A stretch of 64,000 nucleotides of DNA from Citrus sinensis. Its lineage: Eukaryota > Streptophyta > Magnoliopsida > Sapindales > Rutaceae. Under the pieces are notes generated by a model. The model had not been told where the DNA came from, did no database searches, and was given only the letters and a program-made list of their open reading frames with translations. Shown here one piece after another: positions 32,205-42,601 of this stretch. The stretch spans positions 30,167,001-30,231,000 of the forward strand of contig NC_068563.1 of NCBI RefSeq assembly GCF_022201045.2, written 5' to 3'. Made by a program: the position numbers and the translations under genes. The stretch's first letter is position 1. Every line of letters starts with the position of its first letter.

Positions 32205-34841
32205 CTAACTTCGAGTCGACGCAATGGGATTCTTACATCTCTTACGATTATGGCCTAGTTCATGACACCGACCGCATCTAACAGTCCGCCGGTCAACGTC
32301 CTCGCCAGCCGAGGGTATTCTGAGCTCTTTACGACGGCCAGGTGGTGGTGCCTCAACTGGTGGGTATACATGCATTTCCTGAATTTCATCTGGAATTTCC
32401 CAATCAGCCACATCACCAACTGGCTCTACTGGTTGTGCATAAGCCATCGCCAACGATTCTGTAGTGTAAAAGTCCGAGCAAAGGTTAATAAAATCCACCC
32501 GGTGTGTTAGACACGCCGCGATTGCATGAGCACACACAAGCTGATCAAGCTGGAACACTCTGCAGGAGCAAGTTCTCTTTTGCAAGTCAACTAACCCTTC
32601 CTTAAGCCCACCGCCTATAACTTGAAAGCGATGCGGAGACACCGGCCGAACTATCATTCTTTCAGCTATAGTTCTCCTCTCAGTGACTATTTCATCCGCC
32701 CATGTTGTTAGCCGAGTAGTCATTGATTCAGCCACAATTTTCCTATCATAAAACCATTGCTGCAATGTTTTCCTAAAGTGATCAACAAGATGAGTCACAG
32801 GAAATTTTCGAGGTTCCCTCATGAACGCATTAACACTCTCCGCGATGTTCGTGGTAAGAATGCTGTACCTCCTACCTTCAAACTGCGACCTTGCCCAATT
32901 ACACGTACCGACATTATTTTCTAGGTAATCAGCCGCACCCGAGTGGATCATCCACAACCCTTCAAGTTGTCTCTTAAATTCCTCGTGGCCATATGCTTTT
33001 GCTGCATTAATAAAGGCAGGCTCAAATTGATCCCAAAGAGCTTTGGACATTCTAAACTGAGACTTAATGTTACCTTTGACGTGGTAAAAACAAACGCCAT
33101 GAGTTGCATTGTGAAAAACTTTAAGAACGGCTCTCCTTATGGCAGTGCATCGATCAGAGATAATTACCAACTCAGGTCTATCGCCAATCACTCCGTGTAA
33201 CTTCATCATAAACCATTCCCAAGCATCGTTGTTTTCTGAATCCATGATCCCAATGGCTAACGGATACAATTGATTGTTACCATCAAGACATGTTGCCACG
33301 AACATGCTTCCACGATATAATCCCTTCAGATGAGTACCATCTACAGCAATGACAGGCCGAATGTACTGCATAAAACCCTTGATGGAAGATCCGAGTGCTA
33401 CAAAATAGTACAAGAAATTACCATCTCCATCCTGCTCGAGGTGAGTGACTGTACCCTCATTCGCTGTAGTTAGTACGTGAGAGTATTTAGGGAGCAAGTT
33501 GTATGACTCTGCAGGGTTGCCTCGAACTATTTCAAGACCAACTTCTCTCGCCCGATATGCCTGCTGGTATGTTAACTGAACACCGTATTCCTGTTGCATA
33601 TCTGCTCTTATGTCATTCGGAGTATAAATCCTCTTGTCTTGAATATATTTTTCTGCGATAATATGACCGACAACCTGGCTCCTGACTTGATGACGTCCAT
33701 CAACCAATACCTCATTATGACAAGTGTGTACATTGTCAATTCTCTTCACCACCCACGGAATATTTTGCTCGTTCGAACATCTAGTTGCTCGAATACGCCA
33801 TTTACATGATTCTGAACAACAGTGAGCCTCGAAACGTGTCGTAGTAGACCGTGCAATCTTGAAATCAAACTTGTCTCTAAAGGCAACCTTGCGTAGTTGT
33901 AATATAAACTCATTTTTCTCAGCAAATAGCTTACCCACACTGATATCATCTGAATAACAACTGCTAACAAAGCTTGGAGCAACCATATTCGAAGGCAAAG
34001 TTGGAGCAACACTTGTAAGGGGGTCAATTCGCCTTCTCGATCGAACCATAGAAGGAATAGGTCTATTGCCTCTGTTATTCACAGGAGTATTGTCTTCACA
34101 CTCATCCTCATGCTGAAACGATGGAACATTTGAAGGACCGGCTCCTCCATCATCACCATCATTATTGAAACGCGTGCCCCCCCTTGTAGTATTAGAAGGT
34201 TCTGCACAAACATTATCCCCCTCTGTCTCATTATGAAAATCATCATTGTCCCGAAAAACATTGTTGTGATACGGAGAATATCGTTGCTCCAACGACGTTG
34301 TTATTGGAAATACTGTTGCTCCAACATCCTGTAACGTAACGCCATTATCATCAATGTTGTCATAATTTTCGTGGATTGGAGAGTAATATTGCTGCAACGA
34401 TATTGTCCTTGGCAACACCTCTTCATCATTATCGGGGCCAGACATATTTGCTCTAAACGAAGTTTCTGTATCGACATGTGGCTCAATACCTTCGCTCGGA
34501 ACTCGAGGTGATGTGGTCACGAATATAGGAATGCATCCAAAATTAGCTACGTCCGATGCCATATGCAACACAACCCTCACCATTTCATCATCGCATATAT
34601 CCATGGGCATTGCACATATACGATATAATGTGTTACTAGACCTCAAAGTTGTCTTCATGGTGATACTATAGTCATTAGGGTTAATTTGTAACACCTCGTA
34701 TACTCTTGCCAATAACTGATCAAACAGATAATTTTTTCCAACCAAAAATGCTCGATTTTTACCATTCACGTACTCCATACGGCTATTTTCTAATGTCTCC
34801 CACCAACCATCGTAACACAATTCAAGTACAACTGAATCCAT
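32205..34841 (-). CDS. MULE transposase, intact, 878 aa
   Basis: The enzyme that would cut and move the element: a MuDR-type DDE transposase. It is a single exon of 878 residues. A PB1-like N-terminus (~1-110) and an acidic linker precede the MuDR DNA-binding region (~310-380; Cys and His in CCSESCKW and VHTC). The MULE catalytic domain follows, with Asp at ~500 in AVDGTHLKG and Asp at ~563 in ISDRCTAI; the third acidic residue lies further on and I did not fix it. Next is a SWIM zinc finger at ~755-775 (CSCRVFQLDQLVCAHA) and a C-terminal CCHC knuckle at ~855-869 (CGRCHELGHNRKRC). The frame is open from start to stop. It converges on the protease gene. A leader intron is predicted at 34847-35199. 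Confidence 0.93.
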   Translation of the reverse strand: MDSVVLELCYDGWWETLENSRMEYVNGKNRAFLVGKNYLFDQLLARVYEVLQINPNDYSITMKTTLRSSNTLYRICAMPMDICDDEMVRVVLHMASDVANFGCIPIFVTTSPRVPSEGIEPHVDTETSFRANMSGPDNDEEVLPRTISLQQYYSPIHENYDNIDDNGVTLQDVGATVFPITTSLEQRYSPYHNNVFRDNDDFHNETEGDNVCAEPSNTTRGGTRFNNDGDDGGAGPSNVPSFQHEDECEDNTPVNNRGNRPIPSMVRSRRRIDPLTSVAPTLPSNMVAPSFVSSCYSDDISVGKLFAEKNEFILQLRKVAFRDKFDFKIARSTTTRFEAHCCSESCKWRIRATRCSNEQNIPWVVKRIDNVHTCHNEVLVDGRHQVRSQVVGHIIAEKYIQDKRIYTPNDIRADMQQEYGVQLTYQQAYRAREVGLEIVRGNPAESYNLLPKYSHVLTTANEGTVTHLEQDGDGNFLYYFVALGSSIKGFMQYIRPVIAVDGTHLKGLYRGSMFVATCLDGNNQLYPLAIGIMDSENNDAWEWFMMKLHGVIGDRPELVIISDRCTAIRRAVLKVFHNATHGVCFYHVKGNIKSQFRMSKALWDQFEPAFINAAKAYGHEEFKRQLEGLWMIHSGAADYLENNVGTCNWARSQFEGRRYSILTTNIAESVNAFMREPRKFPVTHLVDHFRKTLQQWFYDRKIVAESMTTRLTTWADEIVTERRTIAERMIVRPVSPHRFQVIGGGLKEGLVDLQKRTCSCRVFQLDQLVCAHAIAACLTHRVDFINLCSDFYTTESLAMAYAQPVEPVGDVADWEIPDEIQEMHVYPPVEAPPPGRRKELRIPSAGEDVDRRTVRCGRCHELGHNRKRCKNPIASTRS

Positions 34842-34846
34842 TAAGC

Positions 34847-35199
34847 CTGAAATTATAAAAAAATATTATTTCAGCCATATTAAAATAATACAGTTTTAAT
34901 GATGTATTTCATGGTGGGTGCGACAGGCAACCTGTCGCCCGAATCTTGGTGCGACAGGGTGCCCGTCGCACCAAGGTTTGGTGCGACAGGATGCCCGTCG
35001 CACCAAGGTTTGGTGCGACAGGGTGCCCGTCGCACCTTGCTTGGTGCGACAGGCACCTGTCGCACCAAGAGTTGGTGCGACAGGCACCTGTCGCACCTTG
35101 CTTGGTGCGACAGGTTGCCTGTCGCACCAAGTTTTGCTGCGACAGGCAGCCTGTCGCCAGATCCAGATTTAGCCCAGTTGTTCAGAAAATAACTCATAC
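34847..35199 (-). other. Predicted 5' leader intron of the transposase gene
   Basis: On the minus strand TACTG|GTATGAG at 35199 is a donor and AATTTCAG ending at 34847 is an acceptor five bases before the start codon. The intron would enclose the right palindromic array. Predicted from splice signals only. Confidence 0.5.
34917..35158. repeat. Right palindromic array of the MULE, about eight units
   Basis: Eight units of ~28-33 bp with the same alternating core as the left array (GGTGCGACAGG...CCTGTCGCACC). Centres and junctions differ from the left array (junctions such as CACCAAGGTTTGGTG and CACCTTGCTTGGTG). The array starts 76 bp before the transposase start codon and ends 342 bp from the element end. 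The outer two units are less perfect. Confidence 0.95.
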
Positions 35200-35419
35200 C
35201 AGTAACTGATGTCGATTTGTGTTGGATTCGGGATTCGGATGTCGATTTGTGTTGGATCCGGATAAATTATGATCGGATATCACTTTTATCGTTGTCCTTT
35301 GCGGTCACCGTTGACTGATGAATCAAGAGCGAAAAGCTGCTTTTGGTTTGGCGATATGGGAGAAACGACGTTGGTTTTGTTACGCAAAGAAGAGTAATTT
35401 GGGAAAAAAGGCTTGTGTT

Positions 35420-35500
35420 TGGCTAATGTTGATAGAAAAAAGTTCAGAGGGTTAATTACAAAAATAATAAAATAATAATGGTTATTTTCGTAAATTTCCC
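35420..35500 (-). repeat. Right terminal inverted repeat of the MULE
   Basis: Reversed, it reads GGGAAATTTACGAAAATAACC at the outside and TTCTATCAACATTAGCCA at the inside, matching the left TIR. Confidence 0.85.
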
Positions 35501-35509
35501 ATATCTAAT
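35501..35509. repeat. Right 9-bp target-site duplication of the MULE
   Basis: ATATCTAAT, identical to 27924-27932. Confidence 0.95.
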
Positions 35510-36397
35510 ACATCTGCATGTCGATGTATTTTTGGAGGGTGCGTTGGCATTGATTTTCTTTGTCTTTCAAACCCTTTTTCAGACTCTGTTCTGGAGATGG
35601 GTCCAGGCTCGAATGATGGGACATTAAAAATTGTAAACTAATGGGGTTAGTATTTGTTGATTTTATAGGATACTGAAAATTAACTAGACTTGAAAAACTC
35701 GCACAAAACTTTTAAAAATTAAAAATATTATTAAATTCAAACTTAGAGTTTATTTTAAAAAATAATCAAAGTTTGTAAAAGTATAAAAGGCACTTATTTA
35801 TTATAACTATAATTTAATTAAAAAAATTTATTTTAACAAGACTTATACTTAAATTTAGAATGCAACTCAAATAAGCAATGCATAAATAATAAAACTCTAA
35901 ATAATTAACTAAATTAAACTAGAATATAAATTAATTAAAATATTATTAAATTATATAAATTTCATTCTAATTAGAATTTCTTCACCACAAACATACTAAA
36001 TGGATGTTATTTTCTAGTACCGGTACCCCCCAGACATACAGCGGCTTCAACGTTACACCGTCAATACGTTTACTTGTTGCACTTTACAAACTTTTGCTTA
36101 TGTCTTACGACAAGAAATTGTAACAAAGAATTTATACGGTACAATGTTGGGGCTGCTCTATAAGCTCTCCCTCCAAGTAAGTTGCTGTTCTATAGCGGTG
36201 GTGTTTGAGCTAATCTTTTGATTCTACAGTCCCTGGACATGTGCACAAATTGCCGCAACTTGACCTGCTACTCTTCGCTTTCTCACATGGGGTCTTAGAT
36301 ATGTGATAACTTTTCTGGGTGCTTTGCTCCATTTGAGTCCTTGTAGAAATGGTACATATTCTGTTTTGTCTTTGCCTCCCTCTCTCTCTCTCTCTCT
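35510..36397. other. Spacer between MULE and SINE
   Basis: AT-rich, no gene seen. A (CT)n tract at 36379-36399 lies just before the SINE. Confidence 0.5.
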
Positions 36398-36414
36398 CTT
36401 TCCCCTTGCAAGTT

Positions 36415-36708
36415 TTTTTTTTTTTAATTCTGATATATACAGATTGTTACTGATATTAAATCAGATATTACAATTACAATATTTACAATCGTATTAAACA
36501 ATTGGGACCGCCGCTATACATTAACCCACTGAAACACTTGTCCAAATACTTTAAACCTTCTCTAATATTCGAGGGGTGCCTACTCCACTCACATTTCGTA
36601 AGGGAGAGACTGAAACTAACATTCATAATACTCTTATGGAAACTCGAACCCTTGCACTCAATATTGTAAGTGTAAAGTTTCTCTCATTGAACCACAAGCC
36701 CATTGGTT
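36415..36708 (-). mobile_element. SINE, second copy, minus strand
   Basis: The same family as 25954-26268, in reverse. A T-run at the left is the A-tail. Box B (GGTTCGAGTTTCC, reversed) and the box-A region lie near the right end. It is flanked by 17-bp duplications CTTTCCCCTTGCAAGTT (36398-36414) and CTTTCCCCTTACAAGTT (36709-36725), which differ by one base, so it is probably somewhat older than the first copy. Confidence 0.87.
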
Positions 36709-36725
36709 CTTTCCCCTTACAAGTT

Positions 36726-38426
36726 GCAACAATGTTTTGTCACATATAGGAGATGTTCAACCAAACAAACACGAATAGTTTTAATTTAGCCTTCCAAATT
36801 CTAATCAAATGATAGAATCTTATTGTGGAAGGAAGGAAAAAAAAAAACCTAATTTAATGTTTTGCAAGGTGTGCTTAGATCTAATTCGTACCTACCCATC
36901 AACAATTTGGTACACGAGCCCCCCCTTATTCATTTTTAAAGTCAATAATTACCAACATATCTGGACACATGCATGTGTTTCTCTTCTCTAGATGTGATCT
37001 GTTTGGTTCATTAAATTACATTGGTGGTTTTGATGGAGAGGTTCCTTATTATCTTAATAATTTAATGGGCCATTCTCTCTCTTCATGATTAAGACATTTC
37101 ACCAATGAACCAATCTCAACTATTTCATGACAATTTAGTGATCAAAATTATATCCATGATATAATGCTCTTATCTTCTTCTTTTTACTTACAACAAGCAC
37201 ATTGTCTTATGACACCAATGAGGCAACAATTATGATATAATGCTCTTATCTTTATCTTCTTCTTTTTAGTGTAATATTTGGCACCCTCAGTTAAAAATCT
37301 GGTTGGTGGGCTCTAATTACGATGGTTTTTTTTTATTTAGACGAAAACAACTCATATTCATTTTCCAACTATCATAACATAACTGAGTCCCAAATAGTTA
37401 AAATAAATACTATTTTTTAATTTATACAAATACTTAAAATAATTGAATCAAAAAAGTTGGATAACACTGTAACGTAGTCATTCTCATGGATTGCTTCAGT
37501 TTTTTCCGTGAAAATCTTCAGCTCATCCCGCACAAGCTCTTTCTGACTTACATTGTCTTGAAAACCTTAAAAGATGTTTCCTTTAACTGTAGGATCTTTT
37601 TGGTAATGATGAGAGGAAAGAACTCACCTTTTTTTTTTTTTTTTCGAACTGAGGAAAGAACTTACTTTATCAGGTCATTTTCACCTTTTCTTAACATACA
37701 ATTTACCAATTAATTAAGGGAGCTTAGCACTTGCCATTAATTAATAATCAACAATTATCTGGCTGTAAAGTTGAAGATACTCTTTCAGAAAGAAAGGGCA
37801 AAAAAAATTAAAAAAAAAAGGGCTGAAGATGCCTTAGAAAATCATCAGAAACTAACGAGCCATTTATGATATGATAAACCCAGTTGACCAAAACTCACAT
37901 ATCTTGTGCAGCTGATGTGGCAATAATGCAGTGGTTAGTGGGGGGACTGAAACTCTTTTGCATTGGAGTGAGTCACCTAATCAGAAAACCGAAAGCTCTG
38001 GTCACCAAACTGACAAAGTTCAGAATAAAATAGGACCCTACTGTATCTCTTTGAAAGATATACAGAGAGAGCCACCTAACCTAAGAAGAATCTATTCCAC
38101 CATGGAAGTAAGAGTGAAAAAAACGCTATGATAAGGTTCTTCATTCTTTTGCAAATTTTCCTCCTCTTCTCCACGAAACAAACGCACCCTCTTGAGCCTC
38201 TGGTCTGCAATAGCCCCATCCTAGTTTCATTTCACGCTTTCTTGCTTTTCTGCTGGTGTTTGCACTTTCTCGGCCAGAGGTAAACAAACTTTTCATTAAC
38301 ATTTTCATTGCCTTTTTTTTTTTTTTTGGCAAAAGACTGAGTAAAAAAACTCATTTTTTTCAATTATTATTATTATTATTACTATACTACAGATATGTAC
38401 ACAAGGTAATGCATATTTGATACAAA
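36726..38426. promoter_or_regulatory. Spacer and promoter of the EOL2-like gene
   Basis: No gene is seen. The last ~600 bp should hold promoter and leader of the gene at 38427. Short upstream open frames exist (for example from 37931), with no sign that they are used. An ATT repeat lies at 38367-38382. Confidence 0.4.
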
Positions 38427-41400
38427 ATGCGTGGTCTTAAGTTTATAGAAAAATTTAAGAGTACCCAAGTACACGCATTAAACCAACAAGACGCCAGCAG
38501 TGGCGGCTGTAATGGTTGTGCCAATGGAAGCAAGCTTAGCAATCACAAAAGGACCAAATTTACTGGGTCGAAATCAAACAAGTCCAAATCTGGCTCAGTA
38601 GCTCAAGCTCTGCTTCCTTACGGATTACCCTCAACTGACCTCCTTGAGCCTTCTATAGACCCTCACCTGAAGCCAATCCAGTGTGTAAAAGCCTTAGCTG
38701 ATCTTTATAGAAGATTTGAAACTTGTCTAGAGTCGGATAAATCGATGCTATTCATAGAGCAGTATGCATATTTGTGTGGCTTAGGTGATGCCAAGTTGTT
38801 AAGAAGGTGTCTTAGGTCTGCTAGGCAATATGCTGGAGATTTGCATTTAAAGGTTGTGCTCTCAGCTTGGTTGAGGTTTGATAGGAGAGAAGATGATCTT
38901 TTGGGTTCATCATCTATGGATTGTAGTGGGTTCATTCTTGAGTGTCCCAAGGCTGCATTGATATCTGGGTGTGATCCTAATTCTACTTATGATCACTGCA
39001 AATGCTCTGAGGAAAACGCAAAGTCGAATCTAGGACCAATCGTTGAGAAATTTGTGTGTTTGAGTTTGGAGGAGGATGACGGTGTTACATTTTGTGTTGG
39101 TGACAAGGAGATTATTTTTGTTCGCAATAAAATTGCATCACTTTCAAGCCCATTTAAGGCAATGCTGTATGGCGGTTTTGTTGAGTCCAAAAGAAAAAGG
39201 ATTGATTTTTCACATGATGGGGTATCTGTTGAGGGACTGAGGGCTGTTGAAGTGTATACTAGGACTAGCAGAGTGGATTTGTTCTGTCCGGGTATAGTTT
39301 TGGAGCTACTTTCTTTTGCAAATAGGTTCTGTTGTGAGGAGATGAAATCTGCTTGTGATGCTCATTTAGCTTCATTAGTTGGTGATATTGAAGATGCATT
39401 GATTCTTATTGATTATGGTTTGGAGGAAAGGGCAAATCTTCTTGTAGCCTCTTGCCTGCAGGTGTTGCTAAGAGAACTCCCAAGTTCTTTATACAATCCA
39501 AAAGTGATGAAAATATTTTGTAGCTCTGAGGCTACAGAGAGATTGGCCAATGTGGGACATGCTTCTTTCTTGCTGTATTATTTCCTGAGTCAGGTTGCTA
39601 TGGAAAAGGATAGGGTATCGAACACAACAGTGATGTTGTTGGAGAGGTTGGGGGAATGTTCAACTGAGAGGTGGCAGAGGATGCTTGCTTTGCATCAATT
39701 GGGTTGTGTGATGTTTGAGAGAGAAGAGTACGAGGATGCCTGTCATTACTTTGAGGCAGCAGCTGATGCAGGTCATATTTACTCATTGGCTGGTCTTGCA
39801 AGAGCCAAGTACAAGTTAGGGCAACAATATTCAGCCTATAAGTTGATGAACTCTATCATATCTGAGCATAAACCAACTGGGTGGATGTACCAAGAACGGT
39901 CATTGTATAATCTTGGGAGGGAGAAGATTGTGGATTTGAATTATGCAGCTGAATTAGATCCCACACTTTCGTTTCCATACAAATATAGAGCTGTTGCAAA
40001 GATGGAAGAGGGGCAAATAAGGGCAGCTATCTCAGAGATTGACAGAATCATTGTTTTCAAGCTTTCAGTAGACTGTCTTGAATTGCGAGCTTGGTTGTTC
40101 ATTGCAGCTGACGATTATGAAAGTGCTCTGAGAGATACCTTGGCTCTGTTAGCTTTGGAATCCAACTACATGATGTTTCACGGCAGAGTGAGTGGAGATC
40201 ACTTAGTTAAGCTCCTCAACCATCATGTTAGGAGCTGGAGTCCTGCAGACTGCTGGATCAAACTGTATGATAGATGGTCCTCTGTAGATGATATTGGCTC
40301 TCTGGCTGTCATAAATCAGATGCTGATAAATGACCCAGGAAAGAGCTTCCTAAGGTTTCGGCAATCTCTGCTTCTACTGCGGTAAGCATAGATGACAATA
40401 TGCTTGGTTAATTTCTTTTATAAGCACAGACCATACTTTTACATAGAAATCCTGCAATTTGCTAAGATCTATGTTGCCTGTTGTACCTGTAATGCTGTGA
40501 TTTATAATATTTGCGACATTCCCTCTGAATCGTTACTGTAGTTCTTTTCCATGTGAACTGTGAATTATGCATTGTGACTATTCTCTGTGTATGTAATAGG
40601 TTAAATTGTCAGAAGGCAGCTATGTGCTGTTTACGTTTGGCTAGAAATCATTCTAGCTCTGAACATGAAAGACTGGTTTATGAAGGTTGGATTTTGTATG
40701 ACACTGGCCACCGTGAAGAAGCTCTCTCTAGGGCTGAGAAGTCCATTTCAATTGAAAGGACTTTTGAAGCATTTTTTCTTAAGGCCTACATTCTGGCAGA
40801 TACGAATCTGGATCCAGAATCTTCAACTTATGTTATCCAACTATTGGAGGAAGCTCTTAGATGTCCTTCTGATGGTCTTCGGAAAGGGCAAGTGAGTTCT
40901 AGCAAATAGCAATACCGCTGACATTATCATTTCGCCACGTTACTTGCTTGAACATGTTTCTAATTTTGCAGGCATTGAATAATTTAGGGAGTATCTATGT
41001 GGAATGTGGTAAGTTAGATCGAGCTGAAAACTGCTACATCAATGCACTCGACATCAAGCATACGAGAGCACATCAAGGGTTGGCACGTGTATATTACTTG
41101 AAAAACGAACGAAAAGCTGCTTATGAGGAAATGACTAAGCTACTAGAAAAGGCACAATACAGTGCATCAGCTTTTGAGAAACGTTCAGAATACAGTGATC
41201 GTGAGATGGCAAAGAATGATCTCAATATGGCAACACAACTGGATCCACTAAGGACATACCCTTACAGATACAGAGCAGCTGGTAATTTTGTGGCCACACT
41301 CTTTGTAATTTTGATTCTGATTGGTATTCAATTTCTTTGCCTTTTCACTTTACTAGTTCTTATTTATAACCTGGGAAGTCCAAAACTGGTACTAACTTGG

Positions 41401-41650
41401 AGAATTTTTAATATCAGTGCTAATGGACGATCAGAAAGAAGTGGAAGCAGTGGAAGAGCTGTCAAAGGCAATAGCTTTCAAGCCTGACTTGCAAATGCTT
41501 CATCTCAGAGCAGCATTTTATGAGTCAATGGGGGACCTCACCTCTGCCATCCGGGACTCTCAGGCAGCTCTTTGCTTGGATCCCAACCATATGGAAACAC
41601 TTGACCTGTATAATAGGGCACGAGACCAAGCCTCTCATCAACAGAAGTGA
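38427..41650 (+). CDS. EOL2: EOL2/ETO1-like BTB-TPR protein
   Basis: A substrate adaptor of CUL3 ubiquitin ligases. ETO1, EOL1 and EOL2 bind type-2 ACC synthases through their TPRs and promote their degradation, which restrains ethylene production. Four exons (38427-40381, 40600-40891, 40972-41281, 41418-41650) total 2,790 nt, or 929 residues, near the family length of ~925-951. The start MRGLKFIEKFKSTQVHAL and the end LDLYNRARDQASHQQK resemble remembered Arabidopsis EOL2 (At5g58550) more than ETO1. A BTB domain lies at ~214-320 (FCVGDKEIIFVRNKIASLSS, PFKAMLYGGF). TPR-type helices begin near residue 430 and run to the C-terminus (YEDACHYFEAAADAGHIYSL; ALNNLGSIYVECGKLDRAEN). The frame is unbroken. 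The ETO1 and EOL2 branches need a tree to separate. Confidence 0.92.
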
Positions 41651-42601
41651 AGTGAGGTTCACTCCTATGCTGCAGATAACGTTACCGTCTTGGGGCTTGA
41701 TTCTCGGGTTTCATGCAGAAAACCATTGGAAATTCCTTAACAGTTTCATGTTTTTCCTGGCAATCATAATCTCAACGAGCTTCCAGCTTCAAGGCAGCCA
41801 CAGGATGAAAAGGAAGTGCCTCAACAGAAGAGAAGAGCAGCAGACGGATATGTATGTACAGGCGACCAGCCGACCACTCAAGACAACTTTGGTGGTATGA
41901 CGATGATCTCCTCGTGTTGTCATAGAAAGGTAGTCACAAGTTTAGTCTCACAGCTGTGCCATTGTTCTCAGCAAGGGTATAGGGTTCACAATTATCTTCT
42001 TCTAGGTGACAATTTTCCTTTTTTTTTTTTAACAAAACAAAATCTCAGTTCCTCTTGTACATAAGAAATGCTGCATTACAAGCTTACAGTTGTTGAAATA
42101 TGCTCCTACTTTTTTGGTTTTCCAATTACCATAGTATAAGCCATCGCGAAAGAATGCATGTTCATCAAGGTACAACCAAAAAAAAATAAAAAATTAGGTC
42201 TTGGTGAATGTTGGGAATATCAGTTTGATTACTTTGATATCTGCTCTTTAGGCTTCCAGTAACTGGCTAAAGTGATTAAACGTACCAAAATATTGAACAG
42301 CCATATAAAAGAAAAACACAAACATATTCATATATATCCTGTTATTTATACAATCGACATTAGCAGAGCGGAAAAAAAAAGAAGCGAAAACGGAAACAAA
42401 AAGAAGAGAGATCAAGCAGAAGATTGCAGGCCTTTTCTCCTGGTTATCTACACCAAAAAAAAAAAAAAAAAAAATCATTCCTCTACCTTCTTACATCAAG
42501 CAGCATAAACTCTACATGCCACTGCTTCCAAGCCCATAAACAGAAACAGGGAAAAAGTAAGTAGATATCATTTAGATTTACAATGAGGCTAAAATTTCAC
42601 C
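41651..42601. other. Spacer between two convergent genes
   Basis: The 3' untranslated regions of the EOL2-like and kinase-like genes presumably lie here. A-runs occur at 42182-42194 and 42454-42474. No further gene is seen. Confidence 0.55.

Larger units (their letters stand above)
27933..35500. mobile_element. Complete Mutator-like element with transposase and Ulp1-type protease
   Basis: A 7,568-bp DNA transposon beginning GGGAAATTTA and ending with its reverse complement, flanked by perfect 9-bp duplications. It carries two convergent genes: a nine-exon protease gene on the plus strand (28822-31999) and an intronless transposase on the minus strand (32205-34841), 205 bp apart. Palindromic arrays lie just upstream of each start codon. 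Both reading frames are open and the key residues are present, so it looks whole and young. MULEs with Ulp1-like genes are known (KAONASHI in Arabidopsis, CUMULE in melon); this element fits that group. Confidence 0.93.

Noticed and set aside
38427-41650. Calling the BTB-TPR gene ETO1
   Set aside because: Both termini resemble remembered EOL2 more closely, and the neighbours fit At5g58550; ETO1 remains possible without a tree.
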